Of a stretch of DNA of 37,137 nt, positions 16,767-24,793 are shown piece after piece. The translations under genes were made by a program, and so were the position numbers. Source of the stretch: Thermomicrobiales bacterium. GTDB taxonomy: Bacteria; Chloroflexota; Chloroflexia; Thermomicrobiales; UBA6265. Within the stretch, counting starts at the first letter, position 1; every line of letters begins with the position of its first letter. The notes under the pieces were generated by a model, which ran no database searches, was not told the origin of the DNA, and saw only the letters and a program-made list of their open reading frames with translations. The DNA is taken from contig JAWKPF010000039.1 of NCBI GenBank assembly GCA_041390825.1, forward strand, positions 1-37,137. The letters run 5' to 3'.

Positions 16767-17837
16767 ATGTCGAACCTCCGTCCCGAGTTGTTTCAGGCTG
16801 TCAAGGAGCTCAGCGAGCTTCCCGGACCAACCGGGCACGAAGACGCGGTGCAAGACTGGATCGCCGATCGATGGTCGAGGTTCGCCGATGTGCAACGCAC
16901 GCGTGTCGACAATGTGATTGCGACGATCGGCGGTTCGGGCAAGCGCTTGCTGATCATGGGTCATGCCGATGAGATCTGCTTCATGGTCCGCAGCGTGTCG
17001 GACGATGGCTTTGTGCATCTCGGTTCCTACTACAACGACACTCGCGGGTTTCCACCAAGGTGGATCATGCCGCTCAACCAAACCGCGCTGGTGCTGACAG
17101 AGAATGGGACAGTGCCGGGTTTCTTCTCGACCGTCAGCGGGCATGTCCTCACCAATCGTGAAGGCCCTGGAAGTGAGCGCTGGCAATGGAAGGACTGGTT
17201 CGTCGACCTGGGGGTGAGCTCACGCGCCGAGGCCGAAGCGCTTGGCATCTTTCCTGGATGCCGGGTGATCTGGAATCCCAGGGTCGAGCGCTACGGTGCA
17301 TCTCGCATCACGGGAAAAGCGATGGACGACCGTGCTGCGCTCGCCATTGCGACCATTGCCGGCGAAGAGTTGGCCAAACGCAACGATCTCGCCTACGAGG
17401 TGGTGCTCGCCTCGACCGTCCAGGAGGAGAACGGCCTGATTGGCGCGCAGAGCGTGGCCGATACGATCGATGTCGATCTTTGCCTCAATCTCGACGTTGG
17501 TCTGGTCGGGGACATTCCCGGGCCAGATCGGCAGGACTTTCCCAGCCGACTGGGAGGCGGACCCGTAGTGGTCTATCAGGATTCGACCGTCCACTACTCG
17601 CGCAAGCTGTCCGACCGATTGCTCAGGATCGGACGGGAACATGACATTCCCATGCAGCGCGCTATCTACCAGCAATACGGCAGCGACGGCGCGGCAATGA
17701 TCAAGCGTGGGGTCGAGTCGGCATTGATTGCCTATCCCACGCGCTACACGCATTCACCGGTCGAGACGGTCGATGAGCGCGACATCAACTGGACGGTCGA
17801 TTTGCTGGTCGCATTTGCCACCACAGCAACCCCGTGA
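16767..17837 (+). CDS. M42-family metallo-aminopeptidase (glutamyl aminopeptidase/cellulase M-like)
   Basis: 356 aa. Co-catalytic metal site residues are in order: His66 in GHADE, Asp187 in KAMDDRAAL, the Glu-Glu pair 220-221 in VQEENGLIGA, the aspartate in NLDVG and the late histidine in YTHSPVETV. The family forms large tetrahedral cytoplasmic complexes that trim peptides. ATG 16767 follows AAGGAG at 16751-16756; the frame extends upstream into the lpdA promoter area, but those codons do not resemble the family. It converges with a proline-iminopeptidase-like gene, a neighbourhood consistent with peptide use. Confidence 0.93.
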   Translation: MSNLRPELFQAVKELSELPGPTGHEDAVQDWIADRWSRFADVQRTRVDNVIATIGGSGKRLLIMGHADEICFMVRSVSDDGFVHLGSYYNDTRGFPPRWIMPLNQTALVLTENGTVPGFFSTVSGHVLTNREGPGSERWQWKDWFVDLGVSSRAEAEALGIFPGCRVIWNPRVERYGASRITGKAMDDRAALAIATIAGEELAKRNDLAYEVVLASTVQEENGLIGAQSVADTIDVDLCLNLDVGLVGDIPGPDRQDFPSRLGGGPVVVYQDSTVHYSRKLSDRLLRIGREHDIPMQRAIYQQYGSDGAAMIKRGVESALIAYPTRYTHSPVETVDERDINWTVDLLVAFATTATP

Positions 17838-17846
17838 CTCTGGTAT

Positions 17847-17882
17847 CCGGGGTCGTGCCTCGCGTCACGAGCACGACCCCGG
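17847..17882. terminator. Bidirectional terminator hairpin between convergent peptidase genes
   Basis: Perfect 12-base-pair stem (CCGGGGTCGTGC, 17847-17858, with 17871-17882), loop of 12 bases that can pair three more. It occupies most of the 54 bases between the two stop codons, so it can serve both strands. Confidence 0.75.
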
Positions 17883-17891
17883 AACCTGGCT

Positions 17892-18752
17892 TCAGTTGTT
17901 GTAGACCATGAATCCGCGGATGAGATTGAGCAATGCCTCATTCTCGTCATAGATCACCGAATGCCCGCTCTCTTCGAAGATGCGCAGGTCGGCATTGGGA
18001 ATCTTTTCGGCGATTTCGACTGAGAACTCAGGAGCGCAAATCCAGTCGTGCCGCGCGCCCACCACGAGGGTCGGCGCCGTAATCCGGTGGAGTTCTCCCG
18101 AGACATCGTAGTCGCGCAAGAATCCACCAAACCCCTCGTTGATCGCATCCACCGAGAAGATGCCTCGGCTGACGCCGTGCATTGGCTGACCGGGATCGAA
18201 CGTTCGGGAATAGAGCGGTTCCATGATCTCGAAATAGCGGCGAAGCTCGGCCTCGCTCTGGAAGCTTCCACTCCAGAGCGCCTCGCAGACCTCGCGCTGT
18301 TCGGCGGTACCGTGAACGGCCAGAAGTTCCTTTGCCCGTTGAAGGAATCCCGAATGGGCGGTCGTGACGAGCGCAATCAAGTGCGAGAGACGCTCAGGGT
18401 AGCGAACCGCATAGGAAAGCGCGACCATGCCGCCGTAGGACGCGCCGATGACGACGATCTTTTCGAGTCCCAGGTAATCCCGAAGAGCTTCGAGATCTTC
18501 GACATTATTTTCGAGGGTATAGGTCGAGCGAGGTCCACGTCCCGATCGTCCCTGCCCGCGGTGATCGATATAGACCAGCTGCATTGTGTCCGTCAGCGGT
18601 GTTAGCGCAGGCTTGTAGTACGAGTGATCTCCTCCAGGGCCACCGTGAAGAACGAACGCCGTCGGCTTTTCCTTCATTCGGGGGCCATCGGGAACAAACG
18701 CGGCGCCATCGACATCGAACCAGATCTCGGTACCGCGAATTCGAGCTTTCAT
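17892..18752 (-). CDS. Alpha/beta hydrolase, proline iminopeptidase-like (S33)
   Basis: 286 aa. HGGPGG (36-41) forms the oxyanion region typical of prolyl iminopeptidases; the nucleophile is Ser105 in GASYGG; the acid is probably the aspartate in GARHDW (near 239) and the base is His264 in ESGHSV. A helical cap lies between (about 130-210). Such enzymes remove N-terminal proline from peptides, but related hydrolases act on other amides or esters. It lies 33 bases downstream of the DppC permease gene and is probably the last gene of that operon, so imported peptides are a reasonable substrate. Confidence 0.87.
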   Translation of the reverse strand: MKARIRGTEIWFDVDGAAFVPDGPRMKEKPTAFVLHGGPGGDHSYYKPALTPLTDTMQLVYIDHRGQGRSGRGPRSTYTLENNVEDLEALRDYLGLEKIVVIGASYGGMVALSYAVRYPERLSHLIALVTTAHSGFLQRAKELLAVHGTAEQREVCEALWSGSFQSEAELRRYFEIMEPLYSRTFDPGQPMHGVSRGIFSVDAINEGFGGFLRDYDVSGELHRITAPTLVVGARHDWICAPEFSVEIAEKIPNADLRIFEESGHSVIYDENEALLNLIRGFMVYNN

Positions 18753-18785
18753 CCGATCTCCTTGTGCACGGGCATGGCCGGGCTC

Positions 18786-19718
18786 CTATAGACGAATTCT
18801 GGGATTCAACGCGTCTCGCAGCCCGTCGCCAACCAGATTGGCTGCGAGCACCGTTATCATGATTGCCATTCCGGGAAACGCCATGATCCACCATGCGCTG
18901 CGCATGAACTGCCGCCCGTCGCTGAGCATGATTCCCCATTCGGCGGTGGGAGGTTGCGCTCCAACTCCCAGGAAGCTCAACGCCGCTCCGACCAGAATCG
19001 CGCTGGCGACTCCCAGGCTTGCAAGCACGAGCACCGGAGTGAGCGAGTTTGGCAGCACGTGCCGAACGATGAGCCGCAGGTCGCCGCAGCCCAAACAGCG
19101 CGCCGCTTCGATGTACGGCATCTCACGTATCTGAAGAACCGTCGCCCGAACGATGCGAGCGAAACTTGGGATCCATGCGACGCCGACGGCGATCATGGCA
19201 TTTCTCAGTCCGGGACCGAGCATCGCGGCAACCGTGAGAGCCAACAGAATGCCGGGCAGAGCCATCAGGGCATCGATCATTCGCATGAGCACGCTGTCGA
19301 CTGCGCCGCCATAGGTCCCGGCAAGCATGCCAATCAGGGTTCCGAGTGTGGCGGCGATTGCCACCGCAACGAACCCCATTTGCAACGAGACGCGTGACCC
19401 ATAGACCACCCGGCTGAAGATGTCACGACCGAGATTGTCGGTTCCCATGAGGTGGCTTCTGGACGGAGGCTGCAGAACATCGCGCGAGATCGCCACTGGG
19501 TCGTATGGCGCAATGATTGGCGCGAACAGCGCGGTCAGGGCCAGGATCAGCATGATCCCGAGTCCGACAAGCGCGCTCCTGTGGCGAATCAGGCGACCGA
19601 TTGCTCTGCGACCTGGATCACCCTTGGTGTCGGAGAGTGTCGAGGAACGTTCATCAGCGGGACCAGAAGACACACTCGATGTAACAGTGGTGGCCGGTTC
19701 AGTTCGTGCGTTGCTCAC
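18786..19718 (-). CDS. Dipeptide/oligopeptide ABC transporter permease, DppC type
   Basis: 310 aa. An N-terminal cytoplasmic leader rich in S/T is followed by the family helix LVGLGIMLILALTALFAPII and YDPVA, then five more helices and the EAA loop region (YIEAARCLGCGDLRLIVRHVLPN). It pairs with the DppB-type permease encoded just upstream (19 bases between) to form the membrane channel. Dpp/Opp DppC pattern is clear; the transported substrate could be peptides, nickel or glutathione-like molecules. Confidence 0.94.
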   Translation of the reverse strand: MSNARTEPATTVTSSVSSGPADERSSTLSDTKGDPGRRAIGRLIRHRSALVGLGIMLILALTALFAPIIAPYDPVAISRDVLQPPSRSHLMGTDNLGRDIFSRVVYGSRVSLQMGFVAVAIAATLGTLIGMLAGTYGGAVDSVLMRMIDALMALPGILLALTVAAMLGPGLRNAMIAVGVAWIPSFARIVRATVLQIREMPYIEAARCLGCGDLRLIVRHVLPNSLTPVLVLASLGVASAILVGAALSFLGVGAQPPTAEWGIMLSDGRQFMRSAWWIMAFPGMAIMITVLAANLVGDGLRDALNPRIRL

Positions 19719-19737
19719 GTGAAAGATGGCGTCCCGA

Positions 19738-20658
19738 TTAGTAGCGAACTCTTGGATCGAGGAATCCGTACGAAATGTCCGTGATCAAGTTGACGAGAAG
19801 GTAGACCACTGCCGTCAAGAGGATGGCCCCCTGAACAAGAGGAAAATCCTTGCTGAGAATTCCTTCGACGATGAGGCGTCCAATGCCTGGGCGTGCGAAG
19901 ACGGTTTCGACGACGACTGCGCCGCCGAGCAGATAGCCGAAGTTCAGTCCGAGCAACGTGATTGTGGGCAGAAGTGCATTTCGGAGCGCATGGCCGATCA
20001 GGACGGCGCGTTCGCTGAGGCCTTTCGCGCGGGCGGTCCGCACATATTCGTCTTGTATCGCATCGAGCATGTTCGCTCGCACGAGTCGAGCGATGAGCGC
20101 GACTTGTTCGACCGCCAATACGGCCGCTGGAAGAATGAGTGACTCGAGACCCTTTGATCCCGTCGCCGGGAGCCAATCGAGCGAAATGGCGAAGACATAA
20201 ACCAGTACCAGGGCGAGCCAAAAGTTGGGCACGGAGATTCCCAACAGGCTGATTCCCATTGCCAAACTGTCGAGCCAGGTGTTCTGATGCGTTGCCGAGA
20301 GGATTCCGAGGATGAATCCGACGACGGTCGCAACGACGAGCGCCACGATCGCGAGTTCGAGCGTATTGGGGAAGAGATCGAGGAACTCCTGCACGACGGG
20401 TTGCTGTGTGCGGATCGAGCGTGCCTGTCCCGTCGCGAGATCACTCAGGAAGTGCACATATTGGACTGGCAGCGGGTCGTTCAGCCCAAGCTGTTCTCGT
20501 ACCTGATCCATCTCCTCAGCAGAGGCGCCCGAGCGGCCCATCATCATTTGGACGGGGTCGCCAGGGGTCAGGTGAACCATCATGAAGACGGCTACAGAGA
20601 CGATGAACAGCACGGGCACCATCGTGGCGATACGCTGGAGAGCAAAACGAGTTGCCAC
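19738..20658 (-). CDS. Dipeptide/oligopeptide ABC transporter permease, DppB type
   Basis: 306 aa. N-terminal helix TMVPVLFIVSVAVFMMVHLTPGDP is split by the typical HLTPGDP motif, then the QLGLNDPLPVQY segment, then further helices and the EAA loop (YVRTARAKGLSERAVLIGHALRN). It is the partner of the DppC-type protein. The start is 19 bases downstream of the substrate-binding protein stop. No ATP-binding subunit (DppD/DppF) is encoded anywhere in the window. Confidence 0.95.
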   Translation of the reverse strand: MATRFALQRIATMVPVLFIVSVAVFMMVHLTPGDPVQMMMGRSGASAEEMDQVREQLGLNDPLPVQYVHFLSDLATGQARSIRTQQPVVQEFLDLFPNTLELAIVALVVATVVGFILGILSATHQNTWLDSLAMGISLLGISVPNFWLALVLVYVFAISLDWLPATGSKGLESLILPAAVLAVEQVALIARLVRANMLDAIQDEYVRTARAKGLSERAVLIGHALRNALLPTITLLGLNFGYLLGGAVVVETVFARPGIGRLIVEGILSKDFPLVQGAILLTAVVYLLVNLITDISYGFLDPRVRY

Positions 20659-20677
20659 AATGGTGCCCTGAGCGTGG

Positions 20678-22339
20678 TTAGTTCGACGAGGCTAGAGACG
20701 TGTCATAGAGCCAGAGATAGTTGCGGAAGTCCTGCTTGATGCCCTGATAGCTCGACTCGAACGCGGTCGACGCTTCAGGATTGCCGTAGTACGGAACAAG
20801 CAGTGCATTGTCCATGACGATCTGCTGAATCTCGGCGTAGATCGCGCCGCGCTCTTCGTCGTCGATCGTCCGCTCGCCGGCCTCGAGGAGCTCGTCGAGG
20901 TGCGGATCGGAGAACTTGCTCCAGGCAAAGCCCCCGTCGATGTTGCTGCTATGGAACAGATTCGTGAGAACGACCGGATCACTGCTCACCCAGGCCTGAG
21001 GGGCTGAATTGACCGTGCCGTTCGTGATGGCCTCATACGAAGCTGCGACATCCATTTGCTGAAGATCGACTTCGATCCCAACATCTTTCCAAAGCGACTG
21101 TGAGAGTTCATCGAACGGTGAGGTGAAGTCCGTCGCCGTGAGGGAGAAGCTCAGGCGTTGGCCATCCTTCTCGCGGATGCCGTCGCCGCCCTCGATCCAA
21201 CCAGCGTCTTCGAGCGTCTGCTTGGCGAGCTCAGGGTCGAACGGATAGAGCGACTCGACGGCCGCTGAGTAGTACGGAGTCGATTTCCAGAGGGGACCGT
21301 AAGCCGGCTCCGTTACGCCAAACATGCCCGTCATGACAATCAACTCCCGGTCGAGCGCGAGATTGATTGCTTTCCGAACCGCCAGGTCGTCTGTCGGTGC
21401 GAGCGCTGTATTGAGGAACAGCACCACCGGAAGACCGGGGTTCATCACCTGGTTGACATCCAGCTCGTCACTGTCGGCCAACCGCTGCATCTCGTTGTAG
21501 AGCGGAGACTGGATCAGGTTGACATCCCCAGCCTCGAGCGCCGCAAGTCGGGTCGGGCTGTCCTGGTAGAACCTGAAGGTCACCTTCTCGAGATGAGCCG
21601 GTCCAGTGTGCTCGAACAAGGGCGAACCCCAGTTGTAGTCCTCGTTGCGGGTCAGCGTGATGTGATCCTGCTGGGCCCACTCGCTGAACTTCATGAATCC
21701 AGTCCCGACCGGGTTCCGCAGGAAGGCTTCTCGATCCGCCTGCACGGCAGTCGGTGAGACGATCCCCAGGAACGCCTGGCTGAGACTGTCGAGCAAGGGA
21801 GCATACGGAGCCGTGAAATGGACCTCCGCGGTCAGATCGTCGATCACTTCGGTGCGGTCATAGGGACCGAGCAGACTCGACGCGAATCCAGAGTGGGTCT
21901 CCGGGTCAACGACATGATCGAGCGAGAACTTCACGGCCTCGGCATTGAACGGAGTGCCGTCATGGAACATCACACCCTCTTTGAGCTTGAAGGTGTAGAC
22001 GGTGCCATCCTCCGAAGCCTCCCAGGATTCCGCGAGGCCGGGATAGAACTGACCATCGACGCCACGCCAGACGAGCGTGTCATAGATGTTCATCATGACC
22101 CAGTGGGAAACTGCAAACGGGGTTACGGCAGGATCGAGGTTGTCGGGTTCGAGGTTGAGCCCGACGATGATCTCACCGCCGGCCGCCGCGTCCTGGGCGG
22201 ATGAGTGCTCGATGGAGAGGAGTCCGGAACCGGCTACTGCGAGTCCGGATGCCGCGGCCATCTGCAAGAGACGCCTACGGTGGAGGGAGAGACGATGGGG
22301 TAGGCCAGCTAGATCACTTTCTTTCTGGGATGAACTCAT
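20678..22339 (-). CDS. ABC transporter substrate-binding protein, family 5 (DppA/OppA-like)
   Basis: 553 aa. A twin-arginine signal is visible near the N-terminus (HRRRLLQMAAAS followed by a hydrophobic run), then LEPDNLDPAVTPF, FHDGTPFNAEAVKFSLDHV and NRPVGTGFM-type segments of SBP_bac_5 proteins. It binds the ligand outside the membrane and delivers it to the two permeases encoded next. ATG 22339 was chosen because GGAGCG lies eight bases upstream; ATG 22369 is an alternative that adds ten residues with a poorer ribosome site. There is no lipobox cysteine, so Tat export is inferred. Confidence 0.93.
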   Translation of the reverse strand: MSSSQKESDLAGLPHRLSLHRRRLLQMAAASGLAVAGSGLLSIEHSSAQDAAAGGEIIVGLNLEPDNLDPAVTPFAVSHWVMMNIYDTLVWRGVDGQFYPGLAESWEASEDGTVYTFKLKEGVMFHDGTPFNAEAVKFSLDHVVDPETHSGFASSLLGPYDRTEVIDDLTAEVHFTAPYAPLLDSLSQAFLGIVSPTAVQADREAFLRNPVGTGFMKFSEWAQQDHITLTRNEDYNWGSPLFEHTGPAHLEKVTFRFYQDSPTRLAALEAGDVNLIQSPLYNEMQRLADSDELDVNQVMNPGLPVVLFLNTALAPTDDLAVRKAINLALDRELIVMTGMFGVTEPAYGPLWKSTPYYSAAVESLYPFDPELAKQTLEDAGWIEGGDGIREKDGQRLSFSLTATDFTSPFDELSQSLWKDVGIEVDLQQMDVAASYEAITNGTVNSAPQAWVSSDPVVLTNLFHSSNIDGGFAWSKFSDPHLDELLEAGERTIDDEERGAIYAEIQQIVMDNALLVPYYGNPEASTAFESSYQGIKQDFRNYLWLYDTSLASSN

Positions 22340-22453
22340 GCCGTTCGCTCCATTCGTGAATTTGGGCATCTAGCCCAAAGCCGATCTGCTCACCAGCGAA
22401 ACAGATCACGACACCGTTGAATTTTCCGAGCGCTCGGATACTGTTGTAGTTCG

Positions 22454-22482
22454 ATCATATGGGCGCATTTGCGCACTGTCAA
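22454..22482 (-). promoter_or_regulatory. Near-consensus sigma-70 promoter of the Dpp-type transport operon
   Basis: On the minus strand: perfect TTGACA (complement of 22477-22482), 17-base spacer, TATGAT (complement of 22454-22459). The spacer holds an inverted repeat, GCGCA-N2-TGCGC (22463-22474), that could be an operator. The predicted transcript start near 22447 gives a 5' leader of about 108 bases before the substrate-binding protein. Confidence 0.85.
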
Positions 22483-22713
22483 TAGTTTTCAAGGATCGAA
22501 AATCGCACTCGTGCCGAATGGCGCTCGGATGAGGTTGGAAAAACTGCTCGCATTGGCGGAATACACCGGCCAAACCCGCTCTTGATAGCCCGGAACCCGG
22601 GAGTGATGTCGATGGTGGCCGTGAATGTGATTCGGACGGCTTTTTCGAACGAAGGCCCATTCACGTGTTGTCTGTGCGCTCGGTACATAGGCGGCAGCTC
22701 GCATTTGGACAGA

Positions 22714-22809
22714 TTGACAAGAACCTTGGTTTGACCGTTGTCATCAGTGCTGACAAGCGACTTGTCGCGACAGATCTTGGACGAATGCGACAATATCGCG
22801 TCTCGACAA
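22714..22809 (+). promoter_or_regulatory. Control region with repeated GACAA/TTGTC half-sites upstream of the amidase trio
   Basis: GACAA occurs at 22716, 22752, 22789 and 22805 and its complement TTGTC at 22738 and 22762, all within 94 bases. Two combine into the inverted repeat TTGTCA-N7-TGACAA (22738-22756), and TGTCGCGACA (22763-22772) is a perfect palindrome. The rest of the 450-base gap between 22370 and 22826, outside the transporter promoter, shows nothing I can name. Confidence 0.45.
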
Positions 22810-22826
22810 CGTGCATGGGGGATCGA

Positions 22827-23036
22827 ATGGAACACAGCGAATCGAAACGGCCGACCCTGGTCGGGTACGCGGCGATCTTCGGAGTGGAGATTCTGCCCGA
22901 GGAAGAATCGCTCGAGCGAAGCGTCGACGAGCTGATCGGCTTCATCGCCGATATCGACGCGCTCGATCTCGATGGCGTCGTCCCCGCTTCGATCTATGAC
23001 CCGGCATGGCCGCGCGTAAACGAGGTTCGTTCATGA
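22827..23036 (+). CDS. GatC/AtzG-like small amidase partner
   Basis: 69 aa. The sequence GVEILPEEESLERSVDELIGFIADIDALDLDGVVPAS in overlapping parts follows the GatC-like pattern: a helix starting after a polar loop, L/I-rich amphipathic helix, then a (D/E)xxGVxP turn and an extended tail. GatC and AtzG-type proteins wrap around amidase-signature enzymes and stabilise them. The TGA overlaps the amidase start (ATGA), which fits an obligate partner. ATG 22827 was chosen because GGGGGAT precedes it; ATG 22815 is possible. Confidence 0.7.
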   Translation: MEHSESKRPTLVGYAAIFGVEILPEEESLERSVDELIGFIADIDALDLDGVVPASIYDPAWPRVNEVRS

Positions 23037-24442
23037 CCTGGCTCGATGGCGACCCTGCCGATCTCACGATCGCGCAGGCGCAGTCCGCGCTTCGCAGCGG
23101 CGCCCTCACAGCGGCGGAACTGGTCGAAGCCAATCTCACCCGCGCTGAGCGCACCGAACCGTTGTTGCACGCCTATGTGACGCTTACCGGCGATACGGCG
23201 CGCTCCATCGCGGAGCGGCAAGATGCTTCGGCCCGTGGCGGGGTGTTCGCAGGTCCGCTCCATGGCATTCCCCTGGCCATCAAGGACATTTTCGACGTGG
23301 CTGGGTTGCCAACCAAGTGCAACTCGAAGTCACGCGCCCGCGTCAAAGCCGCCACAGAGGATTCGGCCTCGGTCGAGATGCTGCGGCGCGCCGGCGGCAT
23401 CGTCATCGGCAAGACGGTCACGCAGGAATTCGCGGCTGGGGTCGTCAGCCCTCCGGCGCGCAACCCATGGGACCCAACCCGCATTCCGGGGGGATCGTCT
23501 GGCGGATCGGCGGCAGCGGTTTCGGTGGGATCGGCCACGGCTGCGATGGGTTCCGACACCGGCGGGAGCATCCGTATTCCCGCTTCGGTTTGTGGCGCGG
23601 TCGGTCTGAAGCCGACCTATGGCGTTCTCAGCACCAGGGGCGTCTTTCCGCTTTCCTGGGCCCTGGATACGGTCGGGCCGCTGACCAGAACAACCGAAGA
23701 CGCCTACACGATGTACTGCGCGCTGGCCGGCATCGAGCAATCGGCGCCGCTCATGCCATTGGCGCTTTCCGAGATACGCGTCGGCGTGTCGCATCCGCAT
23801 TTCTTCGAGCAACTGCAACCGGGTGTCTACGAGGCAGTACGGCAGGCCATCGGCTTGCTTGCGGCTGGCGGCGCTCAGGTGGTCGATGCGCCGTGGGACG
23901 ATGCCCGCGCGGCGCGGGCCGCCGGGTTCATCATCAACCGGGTCGAGACCGAGGTTGTGCACCGCGAAGGGGTCAAGAAGAACCCGGGTAGCTATGGTCC
24001 GACGCTCATGGAGCGCGTGAAGGCGTCGTCGCTGATTCCGGCTGGCGCATTGGTGCGCGCGCAACAAGCGCGCACGGTGGTGCGCGCCAGTATCGAGCAG
24101 GTCTATCTCGATCACGGAGTCGACGTGCTGGTTTCTCCTGCGACACCTGCCACGGCATTGCCAGCCGACGACCTCTTTGCCGACTATCCCGGAACGGCGC
24201 GCGAGCATGTCACCCTGGCGTACACGCGCATGACGATGCCCTTCAATATCACCGGACAGCCGGTGCTCTCGATTCCGTGCGGGTTCGATGGGAATGGCTT
24301 GCCGGTCGGCCTGCAGATCGCGGGACGCCCGTATGACGAAGCGCGTCTCTGCCAGATCGGTATGGCGATCGAAGCCGTGCTTGCCAATCAATTCGGCGCG
24401 AACTGGACCCGTCCACCACTCGCGACGGAGATGGCCCTGTGA
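23033..24442 (+). CDS. Amidase-signature family amidase (GatA/AtzE-like)
   Basis: 469 aa. The catalytic triad is Lys84 (AIKDIF), cis-Ser155 in GGSSGG and the nucleophile Ser179 in DTGGSIRIP; the 24-residue gap between the serines matches the family. The HGIPLAIKD and GLKPTYG segments also fit. The enzyme hydrolyses an amide, possibly a small carboxamide or a urea-derived compound; true GatA is unlikely because no gatB lies nearby. It starts inside the stop of the GatC-like gene and ends inside the start of a 71-aa gene (GTGA), so three products are translationally linked. Confidence 0.92.
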   Translation: MTWLDGDPADLTIAQAQSALRSGALTAAELVEANLTRAERTEPLLHAYVTLTGDTARSIAERQDASARGGVFAGPLHGIPLAIKDIFDVAGLPTKCNSKSRARVKAATEDSASVEMLRRAGGIVIGKTVTQEFAAGVVSPPARNPWDPTRIPGGSSGGSAAAVSVGSATAAMGSDTGGSIRIPASVCGAVGLKPTYGVLSTRGVFPLSWALDTVGPLTRTTEDAYTMYCALAGIEQSAPLMPLALSEIRVGVSHPHFFEQLQPGVYEAVRQAIGLLAAGGAQVVDAPWDDARAARAAGFIINRVETEVVHREGVKKNPGSYGPTLMERVKASSLIPAGALVRAQQARTVVRASIEQVYLDHGVDVLVSPATPATALPADDLFADYPGTAREHVTLAYTRMTMPFNITGQPVLSIPCGFDGNGLPVGLQIAGRPYDEARLCQIGMAIEAVLANQFGANWTRPPLATEMAL

Positions 24443-24654
24443 GCGATCTCGATCGGAACGAATTCCAACGCGGCGCTCAGGCTCGGCAGAACCTGGTCGC
24501 CGCGCTGCGTGAATGCGGCGAGCTTGCCGATGCGGTCGAGCATTTCCAGGGACAGGAGCTGCTGGATGTTCTGCTCTATCTGGACGGTCTCCGCTATGTC
24601 ATGGCCGAGTCGGGCCAGTTGCTCCAGGGTGTGGTGCGCGGGTACGAGGGGTAG
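24439..24654 (+). CDS. Small helical protein linked to the amidase, unknown
   Basis: 71 aa, starting at GTG 24439, whose GTGA overlaps the amidase stop. The sequence (for example RQNLVAALRECGELADAVEH and LLDVLLYLDGLRYVMAESG) is amphipathic and helical, with one cysteine. I recognise no family. Its position as third member of an overlapped trio suggests an accessory subunit or regulator of the amidase, but that is inference only. Confidence 0.6.
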   Translation: MSDLDRNEFQRGAQARQNLVAALRECGELADAVEHFQGQELLDVLLYLDGLRYVMAESGQLLQGVVRGYEG

Positions 24655-24738
24655 ACGCCCAGTCCTCTGTCACTGATAGCAAGCGACACCGCTCACCGGT
24701 TCCCTCGATGCCTGGCGGCGATCGTTCGTGCGGACCTC

Positions 24739-24744
24739 TACAAT
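24739..24744 (+). promoter_or_regulatory. TACAAT, possible -10 element upstream of the Ldh gene
   Basis: TACAAT preceded by CTC, 55 bases before the start codon of the Ldh-family gene. No -35 box is visible at 16-18 bases. A matching element stands 54 bases before the Ldh remnant. Confidence 0.35.
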
Positions 24745-24793
24745 CCGGCAACAACGGAGTAGGGCGAAAAGCACGATCGGAGTCGATTGTTCC

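Noticed and set aside
22479..22835. 118-codon minus-strand frame in the gap upstream of the amidase trio
   Set aside because: No family features, no ribosome site, and it would cover the control region and the transporter -35 box. Treated as non-coding.
22454..22835. Divergent promoter serving the amidase trio with TTGACA at 22714
   Set aside because: TTGACA at 22714-22719 has no -10 box at 16-18 bases on the plus strand (GTTGTC stands there), so I do not call it a promoter.
23330..24391. 353-codon minus-strand frame over the amidase gene
   Set aside because: Shadow; the amidase catalytic triad is on the plus strand.
23033..24442. True GatA of the Glu-tRNA amidotransferase
   Set aside because: No gatB nearby, and the coupled small proteins and control region point to a catabolic amidase.
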